Below are positions 1 to 7,001 of a DNA stretch of 9,326 bases, one piece after another. This DNA is from an uncultured Clostridia bacterium (GTDB lineage Bacteria > Bacillota > Clostridia > Oscillospirales > Oscillospiraceae). Under the pieces are notes generated by a model. The model had not been told where the DNA came from and ran no database searches. It saw nothing but the letters and a program-made list of their open reading frames with translations. A program made the translations under genes and the position numbers. The DNA lies in assembly GCA_945910975.1 (NCBI GenBank), contig CAMDZY010000061.1, positions 1-9,326 of the forward strand, written 5' to 3'. Within the stretch, counting starts at the first letter, position 1. Every line of letters begins with the position of its first letter.

Positions 1-1018
1 TGTGGGAAACGGCACGGTAACCGCCACCCAGCAGATAGCAGATGCCTGCGCCGGCACCCACACCGGCGGAAATTGCGCCGCAGTAGGCTGACAGTCTGCC
101 GATGCCGGTTTTCTGGTGGATGGTGATCAGGTCGGACACAGCCAGTGCGCGGTAAAGCTGCTCACGGGTTGCGCCGATGTGTCGGGCATAGACGACCACC
201 GGAACGGACGCGGTGATGCCCTGGTTGCCGGAGCCGGACAGGATAACGACCGGCATTTCGCAGCCGCTCATACGGGCATCGGAACCGGCGGCGGCGTAGG
301 CCTTGGCCTTTTGCTTGATGTCCTCGCCGTAGTCCTCCAAAAGGATCCGGCCGATCTGCGCGCCCCAGCAATTTTTGATGCCCTCTTCCGCAATCGCCAT
401 GTTGCACGCGACCTGCTGCTGCAAAATCGGCTCAATTTTTTCCACATTCACGGTGTCGGCAAAGCGAATGATATCCTCCACGTTCAGGCAGCTCTTGTCC
501 GCCATGTTATCCTCGGAGGACGCCACGACAGGCAGGTCGCGCAGGACGGTATCATCACGCGCAATATAAATGATATTTGCATGATTATTGGTGATGCGGA
601 CGGTGGCGGTGTGATGCTCGCCGGTGCCGGTGATGGAAATATCCAGCATACAGGGCGTTTCGGCGCAGGAAACCTCGATGGGAACCTCCTGCAAAAACTC
701 CTCGATGGCGGGCTGATGGGATTCATCCACGTGCGCGATAACCTGTAGGCTCTTGGACGCGTCCCCGGCCACGATGCCCACGGCAATGGCGGGTTTGATG
801 CCCTTGTGGTTGCCGGTGTTTGGCACCACAACGCTCTTGACATTTTTCAGAATATTCCCGCTGACGGCGGCCGTCACGCGGATCGGTTCTTCGCCAAGCA
901 CCTCGCGCATTTTTGCCGCGCAATAGGCAATGGAGATCGGCTCGGTGCAGCCGGTGGCCAGCACAAGCTCTTCTTCCAGGATGCGAATGTAATTGTTGCT
1001 AACCGCTTCGCTCAGCAT
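1..1018 (-). CDS. cyuA: L-cysteine desulfidase / CyuA family (UPF0597), 3' end cut by window edge
   Basis: Reading leftwards from the ATG at 1018-1016 gives 339 uninterrupted codons to the window edge. Family members are about 430 residues, so roughly 90 C-terminal residues are missing. The N-terminus carries the family hallmark ATGCTEPISIAY (residues 21-32), where Cys24 is the expected first [4Fe-4S] ligand. Further hallmarks are SGCEMP (Cys253), SGSGNQGI (261-268) and a Gly-rich segment with Cys313 and Cys327. Members break L-cysteine down to pyruvate, ammonia and sulfide in the cytoplasm using an Fe-S cluster and no PLP; some relatives act on serine or are uncharacterised. The start is supported by GGAGG at 1028-1032, 9 nt upstream. 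The start codon overlaps the end of the NifX-like gene by 7 nt (ATGCTGA), which suggests translational coupling. Family assignment is firm; the exact substrate is inference. Confidence 0.88.
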   Translation of the reverse strand, partial: MLSEAVSNNYIRILEEELVLATGCTEPISIAYCAAKMREVLGEEPIRVTAAVSGNILKNVKSVVVPNTGNHKGIKPAIAVGIVAGDASKSLQVIAHVDESHQPAIEEFLQEVPIEVSCAETPCMLDISITGTGEHHTATVRITNNHANIIYIARDDTVLRDLPVVASSEDNMADKSCLNVEDIIRFADTVNVEKIEPILQQQVACNMAIAEEGIKNCWGAQIGRILLEDYGEDIKQKAKAYAAAGSDARMSGCEMPVVILSGSGNQGITASVPVVVYARHIGATREQLYRALAVSDLITIHQKTGIGRLSAYCGAISAGVGAGAGICYLLGGGYRAVSH

Positions 1019-1389
1019 ACGCTCTCCCCTCCGTGGCAGTGGTGTCCTTCCTCATGCGCGGCGCACTGCGTTGTCGGGTCAAATTGCAGCGTGCCTGCAG
1101 CAAAGGCCTTGGCGGCCTCGTCCGCGCTGCCGGTAACGCCGGGGAACAGCATCAGTCCCGCGCGCTCCACAGCGGCCTTTGCACCGCCGCCGATGTTTCC
1201 GCAGATGAGCGTGTCCACGCCGTTTTCCGCCAAAAGCGTGGCCAGCGCGCCGCAGTGCGCGCCGTCTGTCGGCAAAATGGCTTCGCCGACAATGGCGCCG
1301 TGGTCAATTTTGTACAGCTTAAACTGCTCGGTGTGGCCAAAGTGCTGGAACACCTCGCCGTTTTCATAGGTAATTGCAATGCGCATCAT
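1012..1389 (-). CDS. NifX/NifB-type dinitrogenase Fe-Mo cofactor family protein
   Basis: A 125-residue protein of the family named for dinitrogenase iron-molybdenum cofactor biosynthesis (NifX, NafY, NifB C-terminus and many stand-alone relatives in anaerobes). It shows the typical N-terminal strand MRIAITYENGEV, the FGHTEQFKLY segment (about residues 18-27), and the ICGNIGGGAKAA motif (about residues 78-89). In known members this fold carries Fe-S or Fe-Mo cluster precursors. No other nif gene is visible, so a role in nitrogen fixation is not supported; binding or delivery of a metal or Fe-S unit is the more cautious guess. The last 17 residues are rich in Cys and His (CAAHEEGHHCHGGESVC), a plausible metal-binding tail. 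The start at 1389 is chosen because AGGAG (1399-1403) sits 9 nt upstream. A GTG at 1431 would extend the frame but would place that site inside the gene. It lies 34 nt after the SLH gene, with no terminator between. Confidence 0.85.
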   Translation of the reverse strand: MMRIAITYENGEVFQHFGHTEQFKLYKIDHGAIVGEAILPTDGAHCGALATLLAENGVDTLICGNIGGGAKAAVERAGLMLFPGVTGSADEAAKAFAAGTLQFDPTTQCAAHEEGHHCHGGESVC

Positions 1390-1423
1390 AAATTTCAGCT
1401 CCTGATTTTTATTTTTTTCGGGC

Positions 1424-4400
1424 TTAGCCACGCGGCAGCGCGGAGAATTTCATCATCATCTGTGCGATTTGTGCGCGGGTGGCCTGTCCCTTGGGCGCCA
1501 AGCTGCCATCGGTCATGCCGTTGAGGATGCCTGCGCCGACCGCCCACTGCAAGGCGGGAACGGCATAGCTCGAGCAGCTCTGCGCATCCGTAAAGCGCTC
1601 CAAGGAGCCGGATGCATCGGTGGCATAGCCCTTGTAGCGGCTGTAGCGGTAAAGAATGGCTGCGACCTGTTCACGGGTGATTTGGGCATTGGGCGCAAAG
1701 GCGGTTTCGCTCACGCCGGCGACAATTTTGTTCTCCGCCGCCCAGCTTACTGCGCGTGCATACCATCTTGCCAAATCGACATCGGTAAATTTTGTTTCCG
1801 TGCTTGCGTCGGGCTGCCCCTCCATGCGCCACAGGACACTCACCAGCATTGCGCGGGTGGTGGGTGCATTGGGTGCAAAGGTCGTGTCCGTCACGCCGAC
1901 AAGCAAGCCGTTGGACACGGCAAAGTCAATTGCATTGTGATACCACAGGTCGGTGTTCACATCGGTGAATTTTTCCGACGGGCAGCCGGTTGCGTCGACA
2001 GTGCGGGTCTGCGTGGCGTCGCAGCGGGTGCAGGTACGGGTTTCTTCGCCGGTTTCGTGCGCGGTGGGAGGCGTGGTCAGCGTCCATTCGCCGAAGTCGT
2101 GTCCCAGCGCGTCGGTTTCATCGCCGACATGGCTTTCGCCGCAGGCGCTACAGGTATAAGTGGTGAAACCGCCCTCGGTGCAGGTGGGTGGGGTGACGGC
2201 GGCAACATAATTATGCCCCAGTGCCGGTGTTTCATCGGCGATATAGCTTTCCCCGCAGGTGCAGGTGTAAGTGGTGTAACCGTCCTCGGTGCAGGTGGGT
2301 GGGGTGACGGTGGCAACGAAATTGTGAACGTGCTGCTGATTTTGCGGCTGTGTGGTGTAATAGCGCACCATTTGCTGCGCGCGGTAAAGCCGGATGGGCG
2401 CTTTCGCGGAGGAATAGCAGCGGAATTCCTCGGTATCGGTGTTAAATTGCAGGCGGCGATTTTGATACTTCACATTGAAAAGATAGCTCTGGCCGTTGGA
2501 ATAAGAGATTGTCCAATGTGCGTTGTCCGCGTCGGCCGTATCGGCGGTCGTCAGAGAGTTGGAGTTGGTATTCAAGGCCAGATACGCCTCGCCCATGCCC
2601 ATGCGGATGGTGTAGTAGTCATCCACCTTTTCGATTTGATAGACGTAGCTGTCGCCCTCGCCGTCGAGATAGTCTTCGCTCAGCGTCAAGCCTGCGTCGT
2701 CAAGCGTCACAGCGCCGTCGGTTGCCAGCAAAGCGCCGGTGACGCTGCCGTCTGCACGCAAGACGTGCGTATTGTTGCCGCAGATGATATACTCGCCTGT
2801 CCAATCGCTCTGCGTGGCGTCAACGAGCGCATAGCCGGTTTCGCCGGTCGTGCTGACGCGATAGGTGTACAGGGCATAGAGTGTAGTGTCGGCCTTGACC
2901 GTGTAGTCGCTTCCGGCGGGATAGACGGTCGGTGCGGCGGTGCTGTCTTGTACCGGCTGGGTTGTCCAGCCAAGGAATTGGTAACTATGTGCATCCGCCA
3001 GCGGTGCGCCGGTCGGCTGCGGCAGGGTGATGGTATCGTTCAGATAGGTTTGGGTCGGTGCCTGCGTGACGCCGTTGGGTACACTGTAGGTCACAGTGGC
3101 GGGTGTCTTGGCTGCAAAGCTGACCGTAACCGTGCAGTCTGCGGTGATATCGGAGAGGACAAAGCGATCGCCGTTGCGGGTCACGGTCGCGGCATCGGCA
3201 GGCTCTACCGTTGCGCCGACCGTATAGAAGCCCTTATTGGGTGTGGCGATGACGCTGTTGCCGGCCAGTGTGGCGGTGCCCATGGTTTCGTCTGCGGAGC
3301 GGACGGTGACTTTATAGGGCGAACCAAGCAGCGTCCAGGTGGAGTTTACGGTTTGATAGTTGTCCACCTTGCCATGGCCGGGATAGGGATCCTCGGAAGA
3401 AACCACGATGGGGAACGCAACATCATTCCGCAGCGCCTGGGAAAAGCTGTATTCGTAATAAGCCGGATCCCAGTCGCCGTAATCGGCCTTCATATTGGCA
3501 ACAGCCTCAGCCACGGTCTTGCCGTTGCGCATATTCTGCCAGAAGGCCTTCTCGTACATATAATCGCCGTCAAAGGTAACCGACTGGCTGTAGCCATAGG
3601 CGACCTCAACGCCGCGTTCGCGCAGTGGCCTTTGCAGGCCGTCGGTTGCCATACTCAGGCAGATTGCCATCCACAGCATTCCATGTGGATTATCCTTTTT
3701 CATATGGTTGGCAATGGCTGTGCCGTTGACAAGGTAATATCTCATCGAGCCGTAGCTGCCGCCATCGACGGCATTGCCGCCAAGATAGTCCTGATTCGTG
3801 ATGCCGCTACCACTTTGCAGGCAGAGGTAAGAGGTTGTCGCGCCGGTGGTGTAGTCCTCGCCGTGTGCGTAGTCGGTGTCGCCGTGGCTGTCAAAAATCA
3901 CGACTGCGCCGTTGGACATGGCATCGGCCACGGCATCGATGGTGGCGTCATTGCGCTGATAGACGGTGCAGGTTCCGCCGGTTGCGGAGGCGATGGTTTT
4001 GGCTTCGTTGACATACTGGGTGGTGAAGCTGTTGTCAATGCCGTAATAGGGCTGGATCAGATAGACATCGGCAGCGTTGGGGCTGCCGCCCTTTACGGTG
4101 TAGGAAAATCTCTGTGTATCGGCCGTCGGCGCTGTTTTCGGCGCGGAAGCATCGCGTATTTGCTGGCGCAGACGCAGGCTGTATTTGCAGCGGACACCGG
4201 CAGAGGTCATAAACGTAAAGGCGTCCGACCCGTTCCAGCGCAAAGAGCCGTCTATGTAGAGATCGGAATCCTGCACATAGTCCGCCACACTTTGAATATC
4301 GACGCTTGCCACGCTGTCGGTAGACTGTGCAAGCATCGTTTGGTTTTCCAGCTGCGTAATTTCGTCCCAAAGGACATCCACCTGCGCATATTGGTACGGC

Positions 4401-4513
4401 AGGATGGGCGAAACCGCATCGGCCGGCTGTACCGCAAACGCGGACGGCATTGCCGTAAGACACAGCGCAGCAACCAGTGCAAGCGCAACGATTCGTTGTA
4501 TGATATGCTTCAT
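1424..4513 (-). CDS. Secreted SLH-anchored multidomain protein with clan CD-type (caspase/gingipain-like) peptidase domain
   Basis: A 1029-residue exported protein. Residues 1-27 are a signal peptide: KHIIQR, a hydrophobic core, then PSAFA as a likely cleavage site. Residues about 145-370 resemble a clan CD cysteine peptidase: a hydrophobic strand ending in FDSHG (His210) and a second ending in WMAICLSM (Cys285), the expected His-Cys dyad. Residues about 400-470 form a beta repeat with bacterial-surface character. Residues 472-551 resemble a Listeria-Bacteroides (InlB B-type) repeat, with FLGW and LYALY. Residues 560-712 are a beta-rich module I cannot name. Residues 730-843 are three Cys-pair repeats, and 849-1022 are three SLH domains (FTDV, WY, TRA/TRE motifs) that would hold the protein to secondary cell-wall polymer. 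Substrate is unknown; proteolytic activity is inferred from motifs only. The start at 4513 has AGAAGGG 6 nt upstream and begins the signal peptide; longer in-frame starts up to 4693 run through the promoter. Confidence 0.9.
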   Translation of the reverse strand: MKHIIQRIVALALVAALCLTAMPSAFAVQPADAVSPILPYQYAQVDVLWDEITQLENQTMLAQSTDSVASVDIQSVADYVQDSDLYIDGSLRWNGSDAFTFMTSAGVRCKYSLRLRQQIRDASAPKTAPTADTQRFSYTVKGGSPNAADVYLIQPYYGIDNSFTTQYVNEAKTIASATGGTCTVYQRNDATIDAVADAMSNGAVVIFDSHGDTDYAHGEDYTTGATTSYLCLQSGSGITNQDYLGGNAVDGGSYGSMRYYLVNGTAIANHMKKDNPHGMLWMAICLSMATDGLQRPLRERGVEVAYGYSQSVTFDGDYMYEKAFWQNMRNGKTVAEAVANMKADYGDWDPAYYEYSFSQALRNDVAFPIVVSSEDPYPGHGKVDNYQTVNSTWTLLGSPYKVTVRSADETMGTATLAGNSVIATPNKGFYTVGATVEPADAATVTRNGDRFVLSDITADCTVTVSFAAKTPATVTYSVPNGVTQAPTQTYLNDTITLPQPTGAPLADAHSYQFLGWTTQPVQDSTAAPTVYPAGSDYTVKADTTLYALYTYRVSTTGETGYALVDATQSDWTGEYIICGNNTHVLRADGSVTGALLATDGAVTLDDAGLTLSEDYLDGEGDSYVYQIEKVDDYYTIRMGMGEAYLALNTNSNSLTTADTADADNAHWTISYSNGQSYLFNVKYQNRRLQFNTDTEEFRCYSSAKAPIRLYRAQQMVRYYTTQPQNQQHVHNFVATVTPPTCTEDGYTTYTCTCGESYIADETPALGHNYVAAVTPPTCTEGGFTTYTCSACGESHVGDETDALGHDFGEWTLTTPPTAHETGEETRTCTRCDATQTRTVDATGCPSEKFTDVNTDLWYHNAIDFAVSNGLLVGVTDTTFAPNAPTTRAMLVSVLWRMEGQPDASTETKFTDVDLARWYARAVSWAAENKIVAGVSETAFAPNAQITREQVAAILYRYSRYKGYATDASGSLERFTDAQSCSSYAVPALQWAVGAGILNGMTDGSLAPKGQATRAQIAQMMMKFSALPRG
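1448..1969 (-). repeat. Three SLH domains (coding repeat)
   Basis: The C-terminal 180 residues contain three S-layer homology units at residues 849-896, 909-956 and 974-1022. Each begins FTDV or FTDA, has a WY or similar aromatic plus A-W segment, and ends with a TR motif: TTRAML, ITREQV, ATRAQI. SLH triplets bind pyruvylated secondary cell-wall polymers and display the protein on the outside of the cell. The third unit lacks the WY pair, having SSYAVPALQW instead, so it is the most divergent. Confidence 0.9.
1985..2326 (-). repeat. Three tandem Cys-pair repeats of about 38 residues
   Basis: Residues 730-843 hold three tandem units beginning HNF, HNY and HDF, each ending near A-L-G or A-T-G. 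Units 1 and 2 share V-TPPTCTE-G-TTYTC and CGES--DET-ALG and are highly similar at the DNA level too, which points to recent duplication. Unit 2 has a CSAC pair, unit 3 a CTRC pair, and unit 1 has lost one residue to give CTC. Such repeats are common linkers in clostridial surface proteins. They could bind metal or form disulfides; their function is not established by the sequence. Confidence 0.85.
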
Positions 4514-4519
4514 AAGTTT

Positions 4520-4526
4520 CCCTTCT
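4520..4526 (-). promoter_or_regulatory. Ribosome binding site of the SLH gene
   Basis: AGAAGGG lies 6 nt before the ATG at 4513. It decides this start over longer in-frame candidates, and the protein then begins directly with a signal peptide. Confidence 0.85.
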
Positions 4527-4547
4527 TTGAAAATATTAATTGTAATA

Positions 4548-4576
4548 ATTGTAGCACGTGTTGATGCACTTTTCAA
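4548..4576 (-). promoter_or_regulatory. Sigma-A type promoter of the SLH-nifX-like-cyuA unit
   Basis: On the minus strand TTGAAA (4576-4571) is followed by exactly 17 nt and then TACAAT (4553-4548), each one mismatch from consensus. Transcription would start near 4541, giving a leader of about 28 nt that contains the ribosome binding site. The spacer includes the palindrome CACGTG (4555-4560), whose meaning is unknown. Confidence 0.75.
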
Positions 4577-4663
4577 GCAATCGCCAAAAATTCGGCGTTT
4601 TGACCACCTGCCGTCCGTTATCGACCGATCGTGGAAAATCGATTGCAAAGCGTCTGCGGTTTT

Positions 4664-4693
4664 TATATAGGGTGCGGGACAAAACGGTGACAA
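4664..4693 (-). promoter_or_regulatory. Weaker second promoter candidate
   Basis: On the minus strand TTGTCA (4693-4688), an 18-nt spacer and TATATA (4669-4664) form a plausible sigma-A promoter in an A/T-rich setting. It would make a leader of about 150 nt ahead of the SLH gene. The match is weaker than the downstream promoter and could be chance. Confidence 0.35.
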
Positions 4694-4740
4694 AAGAGGC
4701 TGTAAAAAAACTTCAAAATCAAAAATTAGGCAAAATAATT

Positions 4741-4779
4741 CCCCGCAAAAGCAGGATGGTTTACCTGACTTTTGCGGGG
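4741..4779 (-). terminator. Rho-independent terminator after acsB
   Basis: An 11-bp perfect stem (CCCCGCAAAAG pairing with CTTTTGCGGGG) continues, after a one-base bulge, into a 4-bp CAGG/CCTG stem with an 8-nt loop. On the minus strand it is followed by AATTATTTTG, a modest U-rich tail. It lies 62 nt after the acsB stop and should end the cooS-cooC-acsB transcript before the SLH promoter. Confidence 0.85.
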
Positions 4780-4841
4780 AATTTGCAACTTTAATATGGG
4801 GCTGATTCTAGGGAATCGGAGTTTTAACAGTCCCTTTATTA

Positions 4842-6980
4842 TTAGATATCCAGCGGATCCATCGTGAAGACGGGGTGACCCAGTTCGGACAGGTAGGTGA
4901 CCAGTGCTTCGGGGTCGCCGTCGCCGCAGGTGGTTTCGTCGGCGATCATGTCGGCAAAGTTTTCAATGCCGTACAGATCCTGCGCGGTGGCGTTGATGCG
5001 GTCGCGGAGCTGTTCTTTCAAGTCCTTCGGCATCCAGACCAGACGGCCGATGCCGCCCTCTGCCTTGAGGAACTTGTGAGAAGCAATGTAATGCTTGCCG
5101 TGACCCATGAAGCCGGGGGTCTGCACGCCGCCGCCGGTCATGGACGCCATTTCGGAGAACGTCATGCCCAAGGGGGTGATGCCGGTATGTTCACGGGTGG
5201 TGATGACAACGCCCATCGTGCAAGGCTCGATGCCGCAGATGCACTCGAAGCAGCCGCAGGAGGTCATGGGGTCTTCCAGCAAGCTGTAAAGCGTTACGTG
5301 TTCCAGCGCGCCGTGGCTGAACTTTGCAACGGCTTCGTCGACGTCCTCGTAACGACCGACACGCTCGTCAAGGCAGCGTTCCTTGGTGACGACTTGGCAG
5401 GGGCCTTCGGGGTCGAGTTCGTTGGTTGCCTTTGCATCCAGCCAAGACACGGCGCCGCACAGACCCAGACGTTCGGGTGTGACGATGCAGACATGGCTGG
5501 GCGAGAATGCCTGGCACATGATGCAGGAATAAAAGACCGGTACGGATTCGTCCGTCATGGACTTCAAGCGGTCGTCGCGGAGGTTAAAGACCTCGTTGGC
5601 CTTAGCGCGCAGTTCCTTGTTCTGCTCGGCGTCGACCACGATGCGAACCTGACACTTGTCAACGACGGTGTCAAATTCGGACTTGATCTTGGCGTACAGC
5701 ACCTCGCCGATGTGGCGCAGACGGAAGCCCGCTTCATAGTCGGCCTTGGAGATACGCACGCGGATCATGTCGCGCTGACCGGTGTGCATGACGCCCTCCA
5801 CGCAGTTGAGGAACTGGTGGATCTTGCGTTCAAACACGCCCTCAAAGTCGGGCTGCATGGTCTTGCCGGCGACATCGATGGTGTAGGAGCAGGAGATTTT
5901 GCTGCCGACCGGAATTTCGTCGAGATCGGGGCCGATGACTTCGATTTTATGATCTTCGACCTCGCCTGCTTCCTTGGTCTGCACCAATTCAAAGCAGTCC
6001 ACGCGGGAGCCGTCGATTTCCACCTGCATATCGCCGCGGCGAATGATTTCGCCCTCGAATGCGGAGGAGAAAGCGACAGGAATGTCGATTTTTGTAATTT
6101 TCAGCTTGATGCCGCGCGCCTCGATGGAGGTATCGATCCAGTCCTTGGTGTTCTCGTTGATGATCAAGGACTTCGGCACGCGCCACATATCGTCGGTATC
6201 ATTGGTGATGACCGGGAAGCCGAGCTTGATGGCGCCGGCGCCGCAGGCAACCACGATATCGCTGACGGGCTTATAAGCGTTGACGAACGCATTGATGCGG
6301 TCGAACGTGTAGTTGTGGAAGCCCTCCACATCGCCGGGCTGAACGTTGCCGAAAATCATAGCGGCACGGACAACCAGCGAGATGATGTGACCGACCGACC
6401 AGATTTCCTTGCCAGTGGCGACCAGACGGACGTTGAAGCCCATATTGACGCCGGCTTCGACCATCTGGTCAATGATATCGCCGATCAGGAAGACGAAAAT
6501 GCCGCGGGACTGGTAGCCCTTGACGGTTTCGACAGCTTCTTCGGTAGAAGGAGCGGCGCCAATCATGACAACGAAACCGGGGATATCGCCGGTGACCAGC
6601 GGAACGCCCAGCTCACGCACTTCGGCGTCGGTGAAGTGGCCGTGGTAGACGCTGCCCTCATAGGGGGCGGGGTTGCGGGCGTATTTGCACGCCTCAATAA
6701 TTTCAGCGGCAATAGCGGTGCCAACGCCGGACTGGAAGATGGAATGGGTGCGGGGTTCCCGGAGCATCATGCCCTTGACATCCGCAAAAGCGTCCTTCAA
6801 TTCAGCCAGTGTTGTAACCTTTTTGCCGAGATATGCGTTAATACAAGCGAGGGAGTAGGCGGTGTCGGGCATGACCATCGGTGCCGATTCGCCCAGTTCC
6901 GCGATGACGGCGTCCAGCTCTTGCTGTGCCTTCGCCACCATTTCATCGGAGCCGCGGAACACTCTGTCAAATAATCCCAT
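4842..6980 (-). CDS. acsB: Acetyl-CoA synthase (CODH/ACS complex alpha subunit)
   Basis: A full-length protein of 712 residues (the Moorella enzyme has 729). It joins CO, a methyl group from the corrinoid Fe-S protein and CoA into acetyl-CoA on the Ni-Ni-[4Fe-4S] A-cluster. All six A-cluster cysteines are present: Cys486, Cys489, Cys498 and Cys508 (CIMCQAFSPSHVCI and GLCG) for the cubane and bridge, and Cys575-Gly-Cys577 (SCGCFECICG) for the distal nickel. All six sit a constant 20 residues before their counterparts as I recall them for Moorella (506, 509, 518, 528, 595, 597). The N-terminal about 300 residues form the CODH-contacting domain with the CO channel, followed by the middle domain and the A-cluster domain. 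The start has AAAGGA (6990-6995) 9 nt upstream and lies 21 nt after cooC. The gene ends with TAA TAA TAA and is followed by a terminator, so it closes the operon. Confidence 0.97.
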   Translation of the reverse strand: MGLFDRVFRGSDEMVAKAQQELDAVIAELGESAPMVMPDTAYSLACINAYLGKKVTTLAELKDAFADVKGMMLREPRTHSIFQSGVGTAIAAEIIEACKYARNPAPYEGSVYHGHFTDAEVRELGVPLVTGDIPGFVVMIGAAPSTEEAVETVKGYQSRGIFVFLIGDIIDQMVEAGVNMGFNVRLVATGKEIWSVGHIISLVVRAAMIFGNVQPGDVEGFHNYTFDRINAFVNAYKPVSDIVVACGAGAIKLGFPVITNDTDDMWRVPKSLIINENTKDWIDTSIEARGIKLKITKIDIPVAFSSAFEGEIIRRGDMQVEIDGSRVDCFELVQTKEAGEVEDHKIEVIGPDLDEIPVGSKISCSYTIDVAGKTMQPDFEGVFERKIHQFLNCVEGVMHTGQRDMIRVRISKADYEAGFRLRHIGEVLYAKIKSEFDTVVDKCQVRIVVDAEQNKELRAKANEVFNLRDDRLKSMTDESVPVFYSCIMCQAFSPSHVCIVTPERLGLCGAVSWLDAKATNELDPEGPCQVVTKERCLDERVGRYEDVDEAVAKFSHGALEHVTLYSLLEDPMTSCGCFECICGIEPCTMGVVITTREHTGITPLGMTFSEMASMTGGGVQTPGFMGHGKHYIASHKFLKAEGGIGRLVWMPKDLKEQLRDRINATAQDLYGIENFADMIADETTCGDGDPEALVTYLSELGHPVFTMDPLDI

Positions 6981-7001
6981 AGTATTCGATCCTTTCGTTA
7001 A

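Larger units (their letters stand above)
4514..4841. other. 328-nt intergenic region between acsB and the SLH gene
   Basis: No gene is supported here. Reading leftwards it holds the acsB terminator hairpin (4741-4779), an A/T-rich stretch, a weak promoter candidate (4664-4693), a strong promoter (4548-4576) and the SLH gene ribosome binding site (4520-4526). No riboswitch-like fold or small ORF with a ribosome binding site was recognised. A short inverted repeat, CGCC-N8-GGCG, lies at about 4582-4597, just upstream of the strong promoter. Confidence 0.7.

Noticed and set aside
116..748. Plus-strand frame of 210 codons near the left edge
   Set aside because: It is antisense to the cyuA gene, whose 339 open codons and motifs occupy this stretch on the minus strand.
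1390..1423. A-rich gap after the SLH gene as a terminator
   Set aside because: There is an A-rich run on the coding strand but no hairpin and no U tract, so readthrough into the NifX-like gene is expected.
1390..1431. N-terminal extension of the NifX-like protein from a GTG at 1431
   Set aside because: It would place the AGGAG site inside the coding region, and family members begin at the MRIAI strand.
1469..4564. Plus-strand open frame of 1031 codons opposite the SLH gene
   Set aside because: It mirrors the real gene: the minus-strand product has a signal peptide, recognisable domains, a promoter and a ribosome binding site. The plus-strand product has no recognisable domain and arises because the minus-strand gene rarely uses codons that would be stops on the other strand.
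4582..4597. Small hairpin CGCC-N8-GGCG as a terminator
   Set aside because: The stem is only 4 bp, no suitable gene ends before it, and the strong acsB terminator lies upstream.
4514..4693. N-terminal extension of the SLH protein by 60 residues
   Set aside because: The extension runs through the promoter elements, has no good ribosome binding site at its far end, and would bury the signal peptide.
4875..6974. Plus-strand open frame of 699 codons opposite acsB
   Set aside because: acsB is unambiguous on the minus strand with all A-cluster ligands; the antisense frame shows only composition-driven Gly/Ala/Asp/His-rich sequence.
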